Shown: piece after piece, positions 25,157 through 32,668 of the stretch
Numbering within the stretch: position 1 is the first letter of the stretch
Layout: every line of letters begins with the position of its first letter
NCBI RefSeq assembly: GCF_015207735.1
Contig: NZ_JADEWG010000070.1
Span: forward strand, 1 to 34,645
Direction: 5' to 3'
DNA from: [Phormidium] sp. LEGE 05292
GTDB lineage: Bacteria; Cyanobacteriota; Cyanobacteriia; Cyanobacteriales; Aerosakkonemataceae
Length of the DNA: 34,645 nucleotides
The notes under the pieces: generated by a model
Databases searched by the model: none
Seen by the model: the letters and a program-made list of their open reading frames with translations, nothing else
What the model was told of the DNA's origin: nothing
Made by a program: the position numbers and the translations under genes

Positions 25157-25852
25157 ATGGTACAACAACTACCAACTGAAACCAAATCAACAATCATCTA
25201 CCCCGACAGCGACGGACAACCAATGTCAGATAACACCAAACAATTCCGCTGGATTGTTACTATCAAAGAAAACCTAGAAATTTTATTTGCTAATAATCCA
25301 GAGGTATTTGTTGCAGGTGACTTGCTTTGGTATCCCATTGAAGGCGATAACAAAACTCGGATAGCATCAGATGCAATGGTTGTTTTCGGTAGACCAAAAG
25401 GAGATAGAGGTTCCTACAAACAATGGGAGGAAAATAACATCTCTCCCCAGGTAGTGTTTGAAATTTTATCCCCTGGAAATCGACTAAAAGAAATGACCAA
25501 AAAACTCCTCTTTTATCAACAGTATGGAGTTGAGGAATATTATATTTATGATCCAGATGAACTGGAGTTAACCGTATTGATCAGATCTGGAGATAGATTA
25601 GAAGAAGTTGAGGAGATGAATGGTTGGGTAAGTCCACGATTAGGGATAAGATTTGAGTTAAAAGCTGATACTTTAGAAATTTTCCGTCCCAATGGACAGC
25701 GATTTCTTACTTCTGTGGAATTGGATCGATTGCGGGAAGAGGAACACCAACGTGCAGAAGATGCGATCGCACAACTGGAAGCAGAAAAACAGCGATATCA
25801 AGCTTTAATAGAACTATTGCAAGAAAAAGGAATTGACCCAGAACAATTGTAG
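25157..25852 (+). CDS. Uma2 family putative nuclease (DUF820)
   Basis: A 231-residue member of the Uma2/DUF820 family, which is vastly expanded in cyanobacteria and has a PD-(D/E)XK nuclease fold. Likely active-site elements are the Asp in RIASDAMVVFG and the Glu in VVFEILSPGN, followed by the family signature KKLLFYQQYGVEEYYIYDP. The last 40 residues form a charged coiled coil (EEEHQRAEDAIAQLEAEKQR), a common tail in this family. GAGGAAAA precedes the ATG. Biological role unknown; association with mobile DNA is inferred from family expansion. Its C-terminus converges on the HigA-like gene with a 10-nt gap. Confidence 0.87.
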   Translation: MVQQLPTETKSTIIYPDSDGQPMSDNTKQFRWIVTIKENLEILFANNPEVFVAGDLLWYPIEGDNKTRIASDAMVVFGRPKGDRGSYKQWEENNISPQVVFEILSPGNRLKEMTKKLLFYQQYGVEEYYIYDPDELELTVLIRSGDRLEEVEEMNGWVSPRLGIRFELKADTLEIFRPNGQRFLTSVELDRLREEEHQRAEDAIAQLEAEKQRYQALIELLQEKGIDPEQL

Positions 25853-25862
25853 GCGATAACAC

Positions 25863-26291
25863 CTAATTTGACAAAAACAAACTTGGATCGACTTGGAAAA
25901 ATTCTCCTAAAACTTCAGCTTGTTTTTTACTGATTTCTACCTCACCATTGACTACTTCTGCTGACACTTCCCTCGCACCCAAAGTTTCCACTAAATCTGC
26001 TGTTTCTAAACTTCTAGCTTCCATCAAATGTAGAAGTTTTGAGTGTGGCGTTGAAGCATTAAGCTGATAATGTTTAGCTTCAAAATCCTCAATCAGTCTG
26101 ACCAATAATTCCAACATCGCATCTTCTTCAGGAGTTAGATTAGGACGAGAGAGCAGTTCTTCAACAACTGCCAGAAATTTCTCGTTTTCTTGCTCACTCT
26201 TGATAATTCGAGGTTGATGTTTAGACAGCAATTCGCTGTAGATTTTAGGATTAAAAGTAAGGGTCATTTTTCCATATAAACCATTTTTCAT
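25863..26291 (-). CDS. HigA-like antitoxin / regulator
   Basis: A 142-residue protein. The middle (about 28-75: RIIKSEQENEKFLAVVEELL, then LTPEEDAMLELLVRLIEDFE) resembles the N-terminal helices of HigA-type antitoxins. The C-terminal part (SLETADLVETLGAREVSAEV, KKQAEVLGEFFQVDP) fits a Cro/C1-type helix-turn-helix in a degenerate form. No HigB-type toxin is adjacent, so it is an orphan or works with another partner. The start is either the ATG at 26291 or the one eight codons later (MTLTFNPKIY), which better fits relatives. It is convergent with the Uma2 gene and 78 nt downstream of hicB. Confidence 0.75.
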   Translation of the reverse strand: MKNGLYGKMTLTFNPKIYSELLSKHQPRIIKSEQENEKFLAVVEELLSRPNLTPEEDAMLELLVRLIEDFEAKHYQLNASTPHSKLLHLMEARSLETADLVETLGAREVSAEVVNGEVEISKKQAEVLGEFFQVDPSLFLSN

Positions 26292-26311
26292 GTTTGGGAA
26301 GCTACTGCCAG

Positions 26312-26326
26312 AGAAACCAGGTTTCT
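26312..26326. repeat. AGAAACC/GGTTTCT palindrome
   Basis: AGAAACC (26312-26318) and GGTTTCT (26320-26326) flank one A. AGAAACC-GGTTTCT palindromes are a widespread intergenic repeat in filamentous cyanobacteria. A partial GGGTTTCTT is seen at about 27411. Confidence 0.6.
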
Positions 26327-26337
26327 ACTTTCGATAG

Positions 26338-26369
26338 GATAGTTATAACTTAATTCCAGGTTCGATCGT
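26338..26369 (+). repeat. Duplicated Uma2-leader sequence, copy 1
   Basis: This 32-bp stretch (beginning GATAGTTATAAC) matches 27480-27511 at about 26-27 positions. There the same sequence ends 2 nt before the ATG of the second Uma2 gene. Here it ends exactly at the hicB stop and no Uma2 gene follows. The likely reading is a leader relic left after loss or replacement of a gene. Confidence 0.6.
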
Positions 26370-26603
26370 TCACGAAGAATACATTTTTTTCCGCGCAGGA
26401 GCAACGGGAATTTCTTTCCCTTTTTTTTGGTAATCTTCTTTAACCAATTCCCACGCTTCTTTCAATTCCTCCAAAGCTTGTTGAGGAGTATCACCAAACG
26501 CAGAAATATTAGGCATTTCTTGGAAATGAGCAAGCCAATCTCCTTGTTCATCAACGTATAAATTAATCGTAAATCCATCAAAATTATAGTTATTAAAATC
26601 CAT
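26370..26603 (-). CDS. hicB: HicB family antitoxin
   Basis: A 77-residue antitoxin that binds and neutralises HicA and represses the operon. It has the HicB ferredoxin-like partial RNase-H fold: FTINLYVDEQGDWLAHFQEM then PNISAFGDTPQQALEELKEAWELV, followed by a short Lys/Pro tail (KKGKEIPVAPARKK). No separate C-terminal HTH or RHH is visible, so it is the short form. The ATG overlaps the hicA stop as TAATG, indicating translational coupling. Order toxin then antitoxin is standard for hicAB. Confidence 0.9.
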   Translation of the reverse strand: MDFNNYNFDGFTINLYVDEQGDWLAHFQEMPNISAFGDTPQQALEELKEAWELVKEDYQKKGKEIPVAPARKKMYSS

Positions 26604-26839
26604 TATTCTTCTACCTCTTGATATTCAAAAAATTGTTGAACTTGATATACTTTTGCTTTTCCATCTTTACGGGGTTGAATTGGTAAAGCTTGACCGTTAG
26701 GTGAATACCATAAGCGATGGCTACCTTTTTGGCGGCTAAGAACCCATTCATTATGGGTTAGGAGAGTTTCAAATTCATCGAAAGTCAGATTTTCTGGGCT
26801 ATTTTTAGCTTTTTGCCATAGTTTTTCTTTTTTGGTCAT
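26603..26839 (-). CDS. hicA: HicA family mRNA interferase toxin
   Basis: A 78-residue toxin with a double-stranded-RNA-binding-like fold that cleaves mRNA independently of the ribosome. The signature NEWVLSRQKGSHRLWYSPNG contains the catalytic His in GSHRLW. The C-terminal strand/helix (GKAKVYQVQQFFEY) matches the family. Length is normal, so the toxin looks intact. It is translated first and coupled to hicB by a 1-nt overlap. A GNAT acetyltransferase gene lies 47 nt upstream on the same strand; whether the three are one transcript is unclear. Confidence 0.9.
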   Translation of the reverse strand: MTKKEKLWQKAKNSPENLTFDEFETLLTHNEWVLSRQKGSHRLWYSPNGQALPIQPRKDGKAKVYQVQQFFEYQEVEE

Positions 26840-26886
26840 AACCTAATTATAAATAAATGGATTAACTCATATCATCCCATAGCTAT

Positions 26887-27369
26887 TTACTCTGTGATAT
26901 TTAAATTTAATCCCATTTCATTAGTATGTAAAAAACTTAAAGCTGAGTAGACAGGTTTTCCAGATAGTGAAGCGTGTAAAATAGCTCTGGTACAGTTTTT
27001 AGATTTAAGATATTCTAACGCCTTATTAGTCAGTTGTTTGGCGATTCCTTTGCGGCGATATTCGGGCTCAACATAAACTCCCCAAATATAGCCATACTTG
27101 CGATATTCTGCGGTTAGGATATGGGGATATAAACCTGCAAATAACTGACAACCTACCGAACCAACAACTCGCCCATCTAATTCTGCCACAAAAGCTTGAT
27201 AGCTGAGTTCTTGGCGAGCGCGATCAATAAATTCCAAGGTAATTTTCCGCCAGTTAGACTCGATAAAATTAGCCGAAACATCATTATCTCGCCATAATTG
27301 ATAAAAATGTTCGGCAATCAGAGTATCTTCCGCTAACAAAGCTTCTCTTATATGCAGTACATTCTCCAA
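26887..27369 (-). CDS. GNAT family N-acetyltransferase
   Basis: A 160-residue acetyl-CoA-dependent acyltransferase. The core is visible: AFVAELDGRVVGSVGCQLFA (beta strands 2-3), YIWGVYVEPEYRRKGIAKQL, whose RRKGIA is the acetyl-CoA pyrophosphate loop, and the C-terminal ILHASLSGKPVYSALSF motif. The acceptor is unknown. It is immediately upstream of hicA on the same strand. GNAT enzymes occur in some toxin-antitoxin modules (TacAT type), but no ribbon-helix-helix partner is adjacent here and the motif spacing looks like an ordinary GNAT, so a toxin role is not claimed. Confidence 0.87.
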   Translation of the reverse strand: MENVLHIREALLAEDTLIAEHFYQLWRDNDVSANFIESNWRKITLEFIDRARQELSYQAFVAELDGRVVGSVGCQLFAGLYPHILTAEYRKYGYIWGVYVEPEYRRKGIAKQLTNKALEYLKSKNCTRAILHASLSGKPVYSALSFLHTNEMGLNLNITE

Positions 27370-27479
27370 AAGCCAAAAACCTCTCTTCGATCGTTGGATT
27401 AATTTTACTGGGTTTCTTGCTCACTTTAACTAAAGTGGTGAAGTTATTTTTTAGAAAAATTTAGTTTCTAATTCGGTAA

Positions 27480-27511
27480 GATAGTTATAACCTAATTTCA
27501 GGTAAAATCGT
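27480..27511 (+). promoter_or_regulatory. Duplicated Uma2-leader sequence, copy 2
   Basis: This is the immediate upstream region of the second Uma2 gene, with GATAGTTATAAC... and CAGGT close to the ATG. It is repeated at 26338-26369. AGTTATAAC includes a TATAAC-like -10 candidate, and CAGGT may be the ribosome contact. Conservation between the copies suggests that promoter plus leader travel with Uma2 genes. Confidence 0.5.
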
Positions 27512-27512
27512 C

Positions 27513-28211
27513 ATGATCAAAACACCATCACACCCAGAAACTATTCCCTTTTTAGTAAATGGCGACAAGCTGAACCGCTATGAATTTGAGCGCCGCTACA
27601 ACGCCACGCCTAACTTGAAAAAAGCTGAATTAATTGAAGGAATTGTTTATATGGCTGCTGCACTCCGGTTTAAAAGTCACAGTCAACCTCATGCTTGGAT
27701 TCTTGTCTGGTTGGGAACTTATGCAGTTGTAACGCCTGGAGTAGAATTAGGAATTGAACCGAGTGTGCGGTTGGATGTGGATAACGAACCTCAACCAGAT
27801 GCGGTTCTTATGATCACACCAGAAGCAGGAGGTCAAGCAAAATTAAGTGAAGATGATTATATTGAAGGTGCGCCAGAATTAGTTGTGGAAATTGCTGCTA
27901 GTAGTGTTGCGATCGATCTTCATGCTAAAAAACAAGCTTATCGTCGCAATGGAGTTAAGGAATATATTGTTTGGCAAGTTCTCGATCGCAAATTGAGTTG
28001 GTTTTATCTAGAACAAGGTGAATATTTGGAATTAAACCCAGATAACAAGGGAATTATACAAAGTCGAATTTTTCCTGGGTTGTGGTTAGCAGTTACCGAG
28101 TTATTAGCAGGGAATATGCAGCAGGTATTAACTATTTTACAAGCAGGCTTACAATCTCCTGAATACGCAGCATTTGTTAATAAATTACCTGGGAGCGATA
28201 AGGTTTATTAG
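27513..28211 (+). CDS. Uma2 family putative nuclease (DUF820)
   Basis: A second Uma2/DUF820 member, 232 residues, clearly different in sequence from the one at 25157, so not a recent tandem copy. Likely nuclease-fold residues lie in PQPDAVLMITP (Asp) and ELVVEIAASSVAIDLHAKKQ (Glu then Lys), followed by AYRRNGVKEYIVWQVLDRKL. There is no coiled-coil tail. The start ATG at 27513 lies 2 nt after a leader sequence that is duplicated at 26338. Function unknown. It closes the accessory island and converges on the reductase-family gene. Confidence 0.87.
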   Translation: MIKTPSHPETIPFLVNGDKLNRYEFERRYNATPNLKKAELIEGIVYMAAALRFKSHSQPHAWILVWLGTYAVVTPGVELGIEPSVRLDVDNEPQPDAVLMITPEAGGQAKLSEDDYIEGAPELVVEIAASSVAIDLHAKKQAYRRNGVKEYIVWQVLDRKLSWFYLEQGEYLELNPDNKGIIQSRIFPGLWLAVTELLAGNMQQVLTILQAGLQSPEYAAFVNKLPGSDKVY

Positions 28212-28346
28212 TACGATCGCATTCATAACCCAAAAAATAAAGTTATCAAATACTCTACTGTAATTTTAGATGTCAAATCAGGGGAGGCAAAGCAAATAAA
28301 TTTGATTTTTGATAATCCTTTTTTCACTTTAACCACCCCTCAATTT

Positions 28347-29480
28347 TTAACGTCCCATTCCTGGAATTAAACCAGAACTTAAACGTTTTACTGCTTTACC
28401 AGCTATTTCACTATAACGTTGTTGTCCGCACAAAATTTTCACCATTATGTCAGTTGCGGCAGGACGCTTGACACCAACTTTGTACCCAACTTTGGGAACA
28501 CGGTAAAATACACCCGCTAAACGTTGTGCCCACACCATATCGCTACCCCATTCTTGGTTCACGATTTCGGTGTATTGTTCTAAAGCATTGATATTGCCGC
28601 CAATAGCTTGATCGATCGCTTCCGCTGCTTTCATCCCAGTAAACATTGCCGGACGAATGCCTTCAGCAGTAAAAGGATCGACCACACAAGCAGCTTCCCC
28701 AGCTAACAAGGCATTTTGGGTATGCAATTTTTGATTCCCATCCCACAAAGCTAAGGGATGATCGAATTGCTTATAGCTGTTCGCATCCAAACCGAAAAGT
28801 TTACTGTATTCTGACAAAATACTCTTAAAATCTGGTTGATCTCCACCTTGGAATATACCAGCACCGATCGAATAACCGTCTGCTTTCGGGAAGTTCCAAA
28901 GATAGCCATTTTTTACCATCCCGAACTCAAAATGGATTCTCGGTTCTGATTCTATAGGGTTAGTTGTCTCCGCTTCTAGCGCCCCAGCTAAACGCTTTTT
29001 CCGTTCCTTAAAGCCCAACCATTTACCCATCGGCCCTTTTGCACCATCGGCAGCGATCAAGTAGCGACCTTCCACTGGGCCATTAGCGGTATTGACTTGC
29101 CAGCGATCGCTTTTAAATTCAATGCCCGTTACTTCAGTATTATCACCTAGTTCTGCGCCCTGTTTTTGTGCTTGTTGAATCAGAAAATGGTCGAAAATAT
29201 CCCGACGAACCACCCAGATAGGTTCGGAACCTTCTATTTTTGCTTCCACAGGATCTTCCCTTTTCCATGTGTAGCAAAGTTTACTTACTTTTAAGGAAAT
29301 TGCCGGAGCAAAATCAAAATCAAACCATTCAGCGACCACCGGAGATACACCACCGCCACAAGGTTTGTACCGAGGTAGGCTTTCCTTTTCCAAAATTAAA
29401 ACAGACCTACCACGCTTTGCTAAATGATACGCCGCCGTTCCACCTGCTGGGCCAGCACCGACAATAATGCAATCAAACAT
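28347..29480 (-). CDS. Geranylgeranyl reductase family FAD oxidoreductase
   Basis: A 377-residue flavoprotein of the geranylgeranyl-reductase family (ChlP/digeranylgeranylglycerophospholipid reductase group), which saturates isoprenoid double bonds or acts on related polyprenyl substrates. Signatures: IIVGAGPAGGTAAYHLAKRG, PRYKPCGGGVSP (conserved Cys-Gly-Gly), YLIAADGAKGPMGKWLGF, GYLWNFPKADGYSIGAGIF and LLAGEAACVVDPFTAEGIRP. It is shorter than and differs at the N-terminus from true ChlP (about 405 residues, MRVAVVGGGP...), so I would not call it chlP. The C-terminal substrate region is divergent. The ATG at 29480 puts the GxGxxG loop at residues 8-13. Confidence 0.88.
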   Translation of the reverse strand: MFDCIIVGAGPAGGTAAYHLAKRGRSVLILEKESLPRYKPCGGGVSPVVAEWFDFDFAPAISLKVSKLCYTWKREDPVEAKIEGSEPIWVVRRDIFDHFLIQQAQKQGAELGDNTEVTGIEFKSDRWQVNTANGPVEGRYLIAADGAKGPMGKWLGFKERKKRLAGALEAETTNPIESEPRIHFEFGMVKNGYLWNFPKADGYSIGAGIFQGGDQPDFKSILSEYSKLFGLDANSYKQFDHPLALWDGNQKLHTQNALLAGEAACVVDPFTAEGIRPAMFTGMKAAEAIDQAIGGNINALEQYTEIVNQEWGSDMVWAQRLAGVFYRVPKVGYKVGVKRPAATDIMVKILCGQQRYSEIAGKAVKRLSSGLIPGMGR

Positions 29481-29980
29481 AGGGCAAAAATTAGCTCCTT
29501 AATTAGCTAGGATATGAATTTTGACCAACTTCCCAGGTCATCCTCTCGATCGGAGTTTAACAGGATTTTATTTGTTATTGCCAGTCAAGTTTAACTATTT
29601 TTGTTGTTTTAGTCACTCAAACAACTTGATAGATAGTTGCTACATAATTAGCATTTTTTCTGATTCTCCTGGAATTTACTGAACGTAAATCACACGACTT
29701 TGGATGGAGGAAGGGAAACACCCTCTGTAATTTTAAATAGCATATAGTTACTTACTTATACTGATTACAAATTTTATGTAAAGAGCCTAGTATGAGATAT
29801 AAAGTTTCTGTAAAGCAGGGAGCTAATAAGTTGATTAATTTTTCCTAACAAATTGCTTCTTGACTAAACTGAAGCATTTAAACAATTTAACCTTTCAATT
29901 TCAACTTTAAGAAACGCACCATTTATAAACAGAAAAAATTTATCTACTGCCCCCTGTTCCGTTTATTTGAGGACAAAAAG
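29481..29980. other. 500-bp intergenic region
   Basis: No gene of useful size is seen on either strand. There is no tRNA-like fold, and I recognise no riboswitch. It is AT-rich and must hold the promoters of the reductase-family gene (-) and the 59-residue gene (+). GGAGGAAGGGAAACACCCTC near 29706-29725 can form a small GGAGG/CCCTC-type hairpin, the only structure noted. Confidence 0.5.
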
Positions 29981-30160
29981 ATGATTTGGGAAGTTTGTAT
30001 TCGCTACTCCAACGGTAAGGAAAAAGTTCTCCGCGCTTACAGAAATAGGGAAAAAGCTCTGCGTTGTGTAGATGCCATATACCACACCTGGGGCTATCCA
30101 CTACACTTAGCTTATATTGTGCGTGCTGGTGATGCAGAACAGATGTTTCAAACAGCTTAG
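29981..30160 (+). CDS. Small protein of 59 residues
   Basis: A 59-residue gene in the long gap before frr. The protein starts MIWEVCIRYSNGKEKVLRAY and contains REKALRCVDAIYHTWGYPLH, then LAYIVRAG, ending in QMFQTA. The pattern of alternating strand, helix and strand (VCIRYSNGKEKVL / helix / LAYIVRAG) suggests a compact folded protein. GAGGA 8 nt before the ATG is a good ribosome site. There is no signal or membrane segment and no known catalytic motif. I do not recognise a named family. Codon usage resembles its neighbours. It is a strong candidate for a real but easily missed gene. Confidence 0.75.
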   Translation: MIWEVCIRYSNGKEKVLRAYRNREKALRCVDAIYHTWGYPLHLAYIVRAGDAEQMFQTA

Positions 30161-30167
30161 TTTAAGA

Positions 30168-30200
30168 AGGCTCCAAGGCAGAGGGCAGAAGGGAAAAGGA
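30168..30200. repeat. Short GGCAGAA array with GGCTCCAAGG border
   Basis: AGGCTCCAAGG (30168-30178) followed by GGCAGAG, GGCAGAA and GGG-rich DNA. The border string is identical to that beside the array after accD (14859-14869), so the two sites share a common origin. Confidence 0.6.
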
Positions 30201-30278
30201 AAGAATGTTTGTACAACAGCCTTTTCACTTGTTTTTAACTGTATAGTTATTTCTGCCACGCTGCGCTAGGAAGTTGAT

Positions 30279-30827
30279 TTAGACTGTGGTAATATCTTTC
30301 TCCTTTTCTGCAAGTAATTCTTCAATTTTGGCAATATATTTGTCAGTCATTTTTTGAACTTTATCTTGGGTATCTTTAGCTACGTCTTCAGATAATTCAC
30401 CACTTTTTTCTTGCTTACGAATCGAATCAACAGCATCGCGGCGGATATTGCGAATCGAAACTTTGCCTTCTTCAGCATATTTAGCAGCTAACTTGACCAA
30501 TTCTTTGCGTCGATCGCTTGTTAATGGTGGAATATTCAAGCGAATTAGGGAACCATCATTGTTCGGAGTCAAGCCAATATCTGACAGAGAAATAGCCTTT
30601 TCGATCAGATTTAAACTAGTGCGATCGAAAGGTTGAATAGTAATCGTACTAGCATCAGGAGTATTGATACTCGCCAGAGATTTTAAAGCTGTTGGTGCGC
30701 CGTAATATTCTACTGTCACTTTATCTAAAAGTGAAGAATTAGCGCGTCCGGTGCGGATGGTGTTAAAAGAGCGTTGAGTTGCCTCAACTGCTTTGTGCAT
30801 GTGGTCTTCAACTTCAGGTAACTTCAT
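30279..30827 (-). CDS. frr: Ribosome recycling factor
   Basis: Works with EF-G to split post-termination ribosomes for reuse. The 182-residue length from the ATG at 30827 is normal. Signatures: [20 protein letters not shown] (N-terminal helix), [52 protein letters not shown] and [20 protein letters not shown]. The frame opens 5 codons further upstream (30842), but the inner ATG has GGGAGGA 6 nt before it and matches relatives (MKLPEVE). It overlaps the last 14 nt of pyrH, so translation is probably coupled; its ribosome site lies inside the pyrH coding end. Confidence 0.96.
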   Translation of the reverse strand: MKLPEVEDHMHKAVEATQRSFNTIRTGRANSSLLDKVTVEYYGAPTALKSLASINTPDASTITIQPFDRTSLNLIEKAISLSDIGLTPNNDGSLIRLNIPPLTSDRRKELVKLAAKYAEEGKVSIRNIRRDAVDSIRKQEKSGELSEDVAKDTQDKVQKMTDKYIAKIEELLAEKEKDITTV

Positions 30828-31542
30828 ATAATCCTCCCACAATGGTACCGATTTGTTCTCCCGTTACAGCCCGACGAATATTTCCCCGAACTCCCAGGTC
30901 AAATACAATAATCGGAATATTGTTTTCTTTACAAAGAGCGATCGCAGTACTATCCATCACTCTTAAATCTTGAGTCAAAACGTGAGTGTAGTTCAAACTA
31001 TGATAGCGACGAGCATGAGGATTGACATGGGGATCGGAATCGTAAATCCCGTCAACTTTCGTGGCTTTAAAAATTACATCAGCATTGATTTCTGCTGCCC
31101 TAAGAGCAGCTGTAGTATCAGTAGTGAAGAAAGGATTTCCCGAACCTGCACCAAAAATCACCACTCGTCCCTTTTCCAAGTGACGAATAGCACGTCTGCG
31201 GATGTAAGGTTCTGCGACTTCTTGCATTGCGATCGCACTTTGCACTCGCGTTGGCACATTAATCTGTTCCAAAGCATCCTGCAAAGTCATCGCATTCATC
31301 ACCGTAGCAATCATGCCAATATAATCTGCTGTGGCCCGATCCATGCCTCGCGCCGCCCCTTTCACGCCTCGAAAGATGTTGCCCCCACCGACGACAATCG
31401 CTACTTGTACGCCTGTGCTGACTACTTCTGCCACTTCAGAGGCGATTTCCTGAACGACTTGGGGATCGATGCCATAGCCGAGATCGCCCATCAGGGCTTC
31501 ACCGCTCAGCTTCAGTAAAATCCGCTGGTATCCTGTACCCAT
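30814..31542 (-). CDS. pyrH: Uridylate kinase (UMP kinase)
   Basis: ATP-dependent phosphorylation of UMP to UDP in pyrimidine nucleotide synthesis; hexameric cytosolic enzyme of the amino-acid-kinase fold. The 242-residue length is normal. Motifs: [12 protein letters not shown] (ATP loop), [12 protein letters not shown] (UMP site), [38 protein letters not shown] and [13 protein letters not shown]. The gene precedes frr on the minus strand with a 14-nt overlap, the widely conserved pyrH-frr arrangement. It diverges from the alpha/beta hydrolase gene 125 bp away. Confidence 0.97.
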   Translation of the reverse strand: MGTGYQRILLKLSGEALMGDLGYGIDPQVVQEIASEVAEVVSTGVQVAIVVGGGNIFRGVKGAARGMDRATADYIGMIATVMNAMTLQDALEQINVPTRVQSAIAMQEVAEPYIRRRAIRHLEKGRVVIFGAGSGNPFFTTDTTAALRAAEINADVIFKATKVDGIYDSDPHVNPHARRYHSLNYTHVLTQDLRVMDSTAIALCKENNIPIIVFDLGVRGNIRRAVTGEQIGTIVGGLYEVT

Positions 31543-31667
31543 GAAATGACTTATTGCTGCAATTAAAAATAGTATCCAACTAAAGATAACAGCACAAGTG
31601 ACATTTTGTGTGTGAACTATCCATTTGATTGAGCAACCAAATATGAAGCTATATCAAAATAGAGAGT

Positions 31668-32588
31668 GTGACTGCTTTTCTTAATAATTTCATGATTAGC
31701 TCTATTTCCACCTCAACTGCTACAACTCAAACTTGGACTTGGCGAGGTTTTCCGATCTGTTACCAAGCCCAAGGCAACCAAGGGCCTGCTATTGTTTTAG
31801 TACATGGATTTGGGGCTTCTTGGGCACACTGGCGCAAAAATATTCCTGAACTGGCACAAAATGCGCGAGTTTTTGCCCTTGACTTAATTGGTTTTGGGGG
31901 TTCGGCTAAACCTGCGCCAGGAAGGGAAATTAACTATACTTTTGAAACTTGGGCGCAGCAAATAGGCGACTTTTGTCGAGAAGTGGTTGGTGAACCAGCA
32001 TTTTTGATGGGTAATTCGATCGGCTGTATAGTAGCCATGCAAGCGGCTGTAGACTTTCCCGAAATGATTAGAGGAGTGGCTTTGCTCAATTGTTCCTTAC
32101 GATTGTTGCACGATCGCAAACGCGCCACCTTACCCTGGTATCGTCGTTCTGGTGCTCCCATTGTCCAACGAATATTAGCATTTAAACTAATCGGGCAATT
32201 ATTCTTTAATCAAATCGCCAAGCCGAAAGTCGTCAAAAAAATTCTTCTGCAAGCCTATAAACGTCCCGAAGCAGTCACCGACGAACTAGTAGATATGTTA
32301 ATGGCACCAGCTTTAGATCCTGGCGCAGTAGATGTATTTTTAGCATTTACTCGCTATTCTCAAGGGCCATTACCAGAAGATTTGTTACCAATTTTGCCTT
32401 GTCCGGCAATTATTTTATGGGGAACAGATGACCCTTGGGAACCGATCGATTTAGGGCGAGAATTAGCCAAATTCCCCCAAGTTGAAAAGTTTATTCCTTT
32501 AGAAGGATTAGGTCATTGTCCCCAAGATGAAGCACCCGAATTAGTTAATCCAATTTTGATTGATTGGATTTTCCAAAAAACTAAATAG
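31668..32588 (+). CDS. Alpha/beta fold hydrolase
   Basis: A 306-residue alpha/beta hydrolase. The oxyanion-hole motif VLVHGFGASWAHWR and nucleophile elbow GNSIG (Ser117 counted from the GTG) are seen. The acid is probably the Asp in LWGTDDPWEP and the base the His in LEGLGHCPQDEAP. Cap helices lie between about 150 and 235. Related cyanobacterial hydrolases include enzymes acting on chlorophyll or ester side chains, but no substrate can be assigned. The GTG at 31668 has no convincing ribosome site; an ATG eight codons later (31692) is an equally plausible start. A long palindrome lies right after the stop. Confidence 0.88.
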   Translation: MTAFLNNFMISSISTSTATTQTWTWRGFPICYQAQGNQGPAIVLVHGFGASWAHWRKNIPELAQNARVFALDLIGFGGSAKPAPGREINYTFETWAQQIGDFCREVVGEPAFLMGNSIGCIVAMQAAVDFPEMIRGVALLNCSLRLLHDRKRATLPWYRRSGAPIVQRILAFKLIGQLFFNQIAKPKVVKKILLQAYKRPEAVTDELVDMLMAPALDPGAVDVFLAFTRYSQGPLPEDLLPILPCPAIILWGTDDPWEPIDLGRELAKFPQVEKFIPLEGLGHCPQDEAPELVNPILIDWIFQKTK

Positions 32589-32591
32589 ACT

Positions 32592-32657
32592 GTTCGTTGT
32601 GAGGACTTCAGTCCTAGCTTTGTCACTGCGAGAAGGACTGAAGTCCTTACAACGAAC
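32592..32657. repeat. Long palindrome of the GTTCGTTGTA family
   Basis: Two 24-nt arms (32592-32615 and 32634-32657) are complementary at every position except one, which allows a G-U pair; the loop is 18 nt. Outer bases GTTCGTTGT and inner GGACTTCAGTCC match the 34-bp palindrome at 3609-3642. It sits between the convergent hydrolase (+) and LCP (-) genes. It is likely a bidirectional terminator and/or non-autonomous mobile element. Confidence 0.85.
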
Positions 32658-32668
32658 AAATCTCAAAA

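Noticed and set aside
26887-27369. GNAT gene as a TacT-type toxin
   Set aside because: There is no adjacent ribbon-helix-helix antitoxin, and the sequence looks like an ordinary GNAT enzyme.
28347-29480. Assignment as chlP
   Set aside because: It belongs to the same family but is shorter and has a different N-terminus from cyanobacterial ChlP, so only the family name is given.
30970-31518. 182-residue plus-strand frame antisense to pyrH
   Set aside because: It overlaps pyrH completely. The Cys/His/Ser-rich translation is typical of an antisense shadow.
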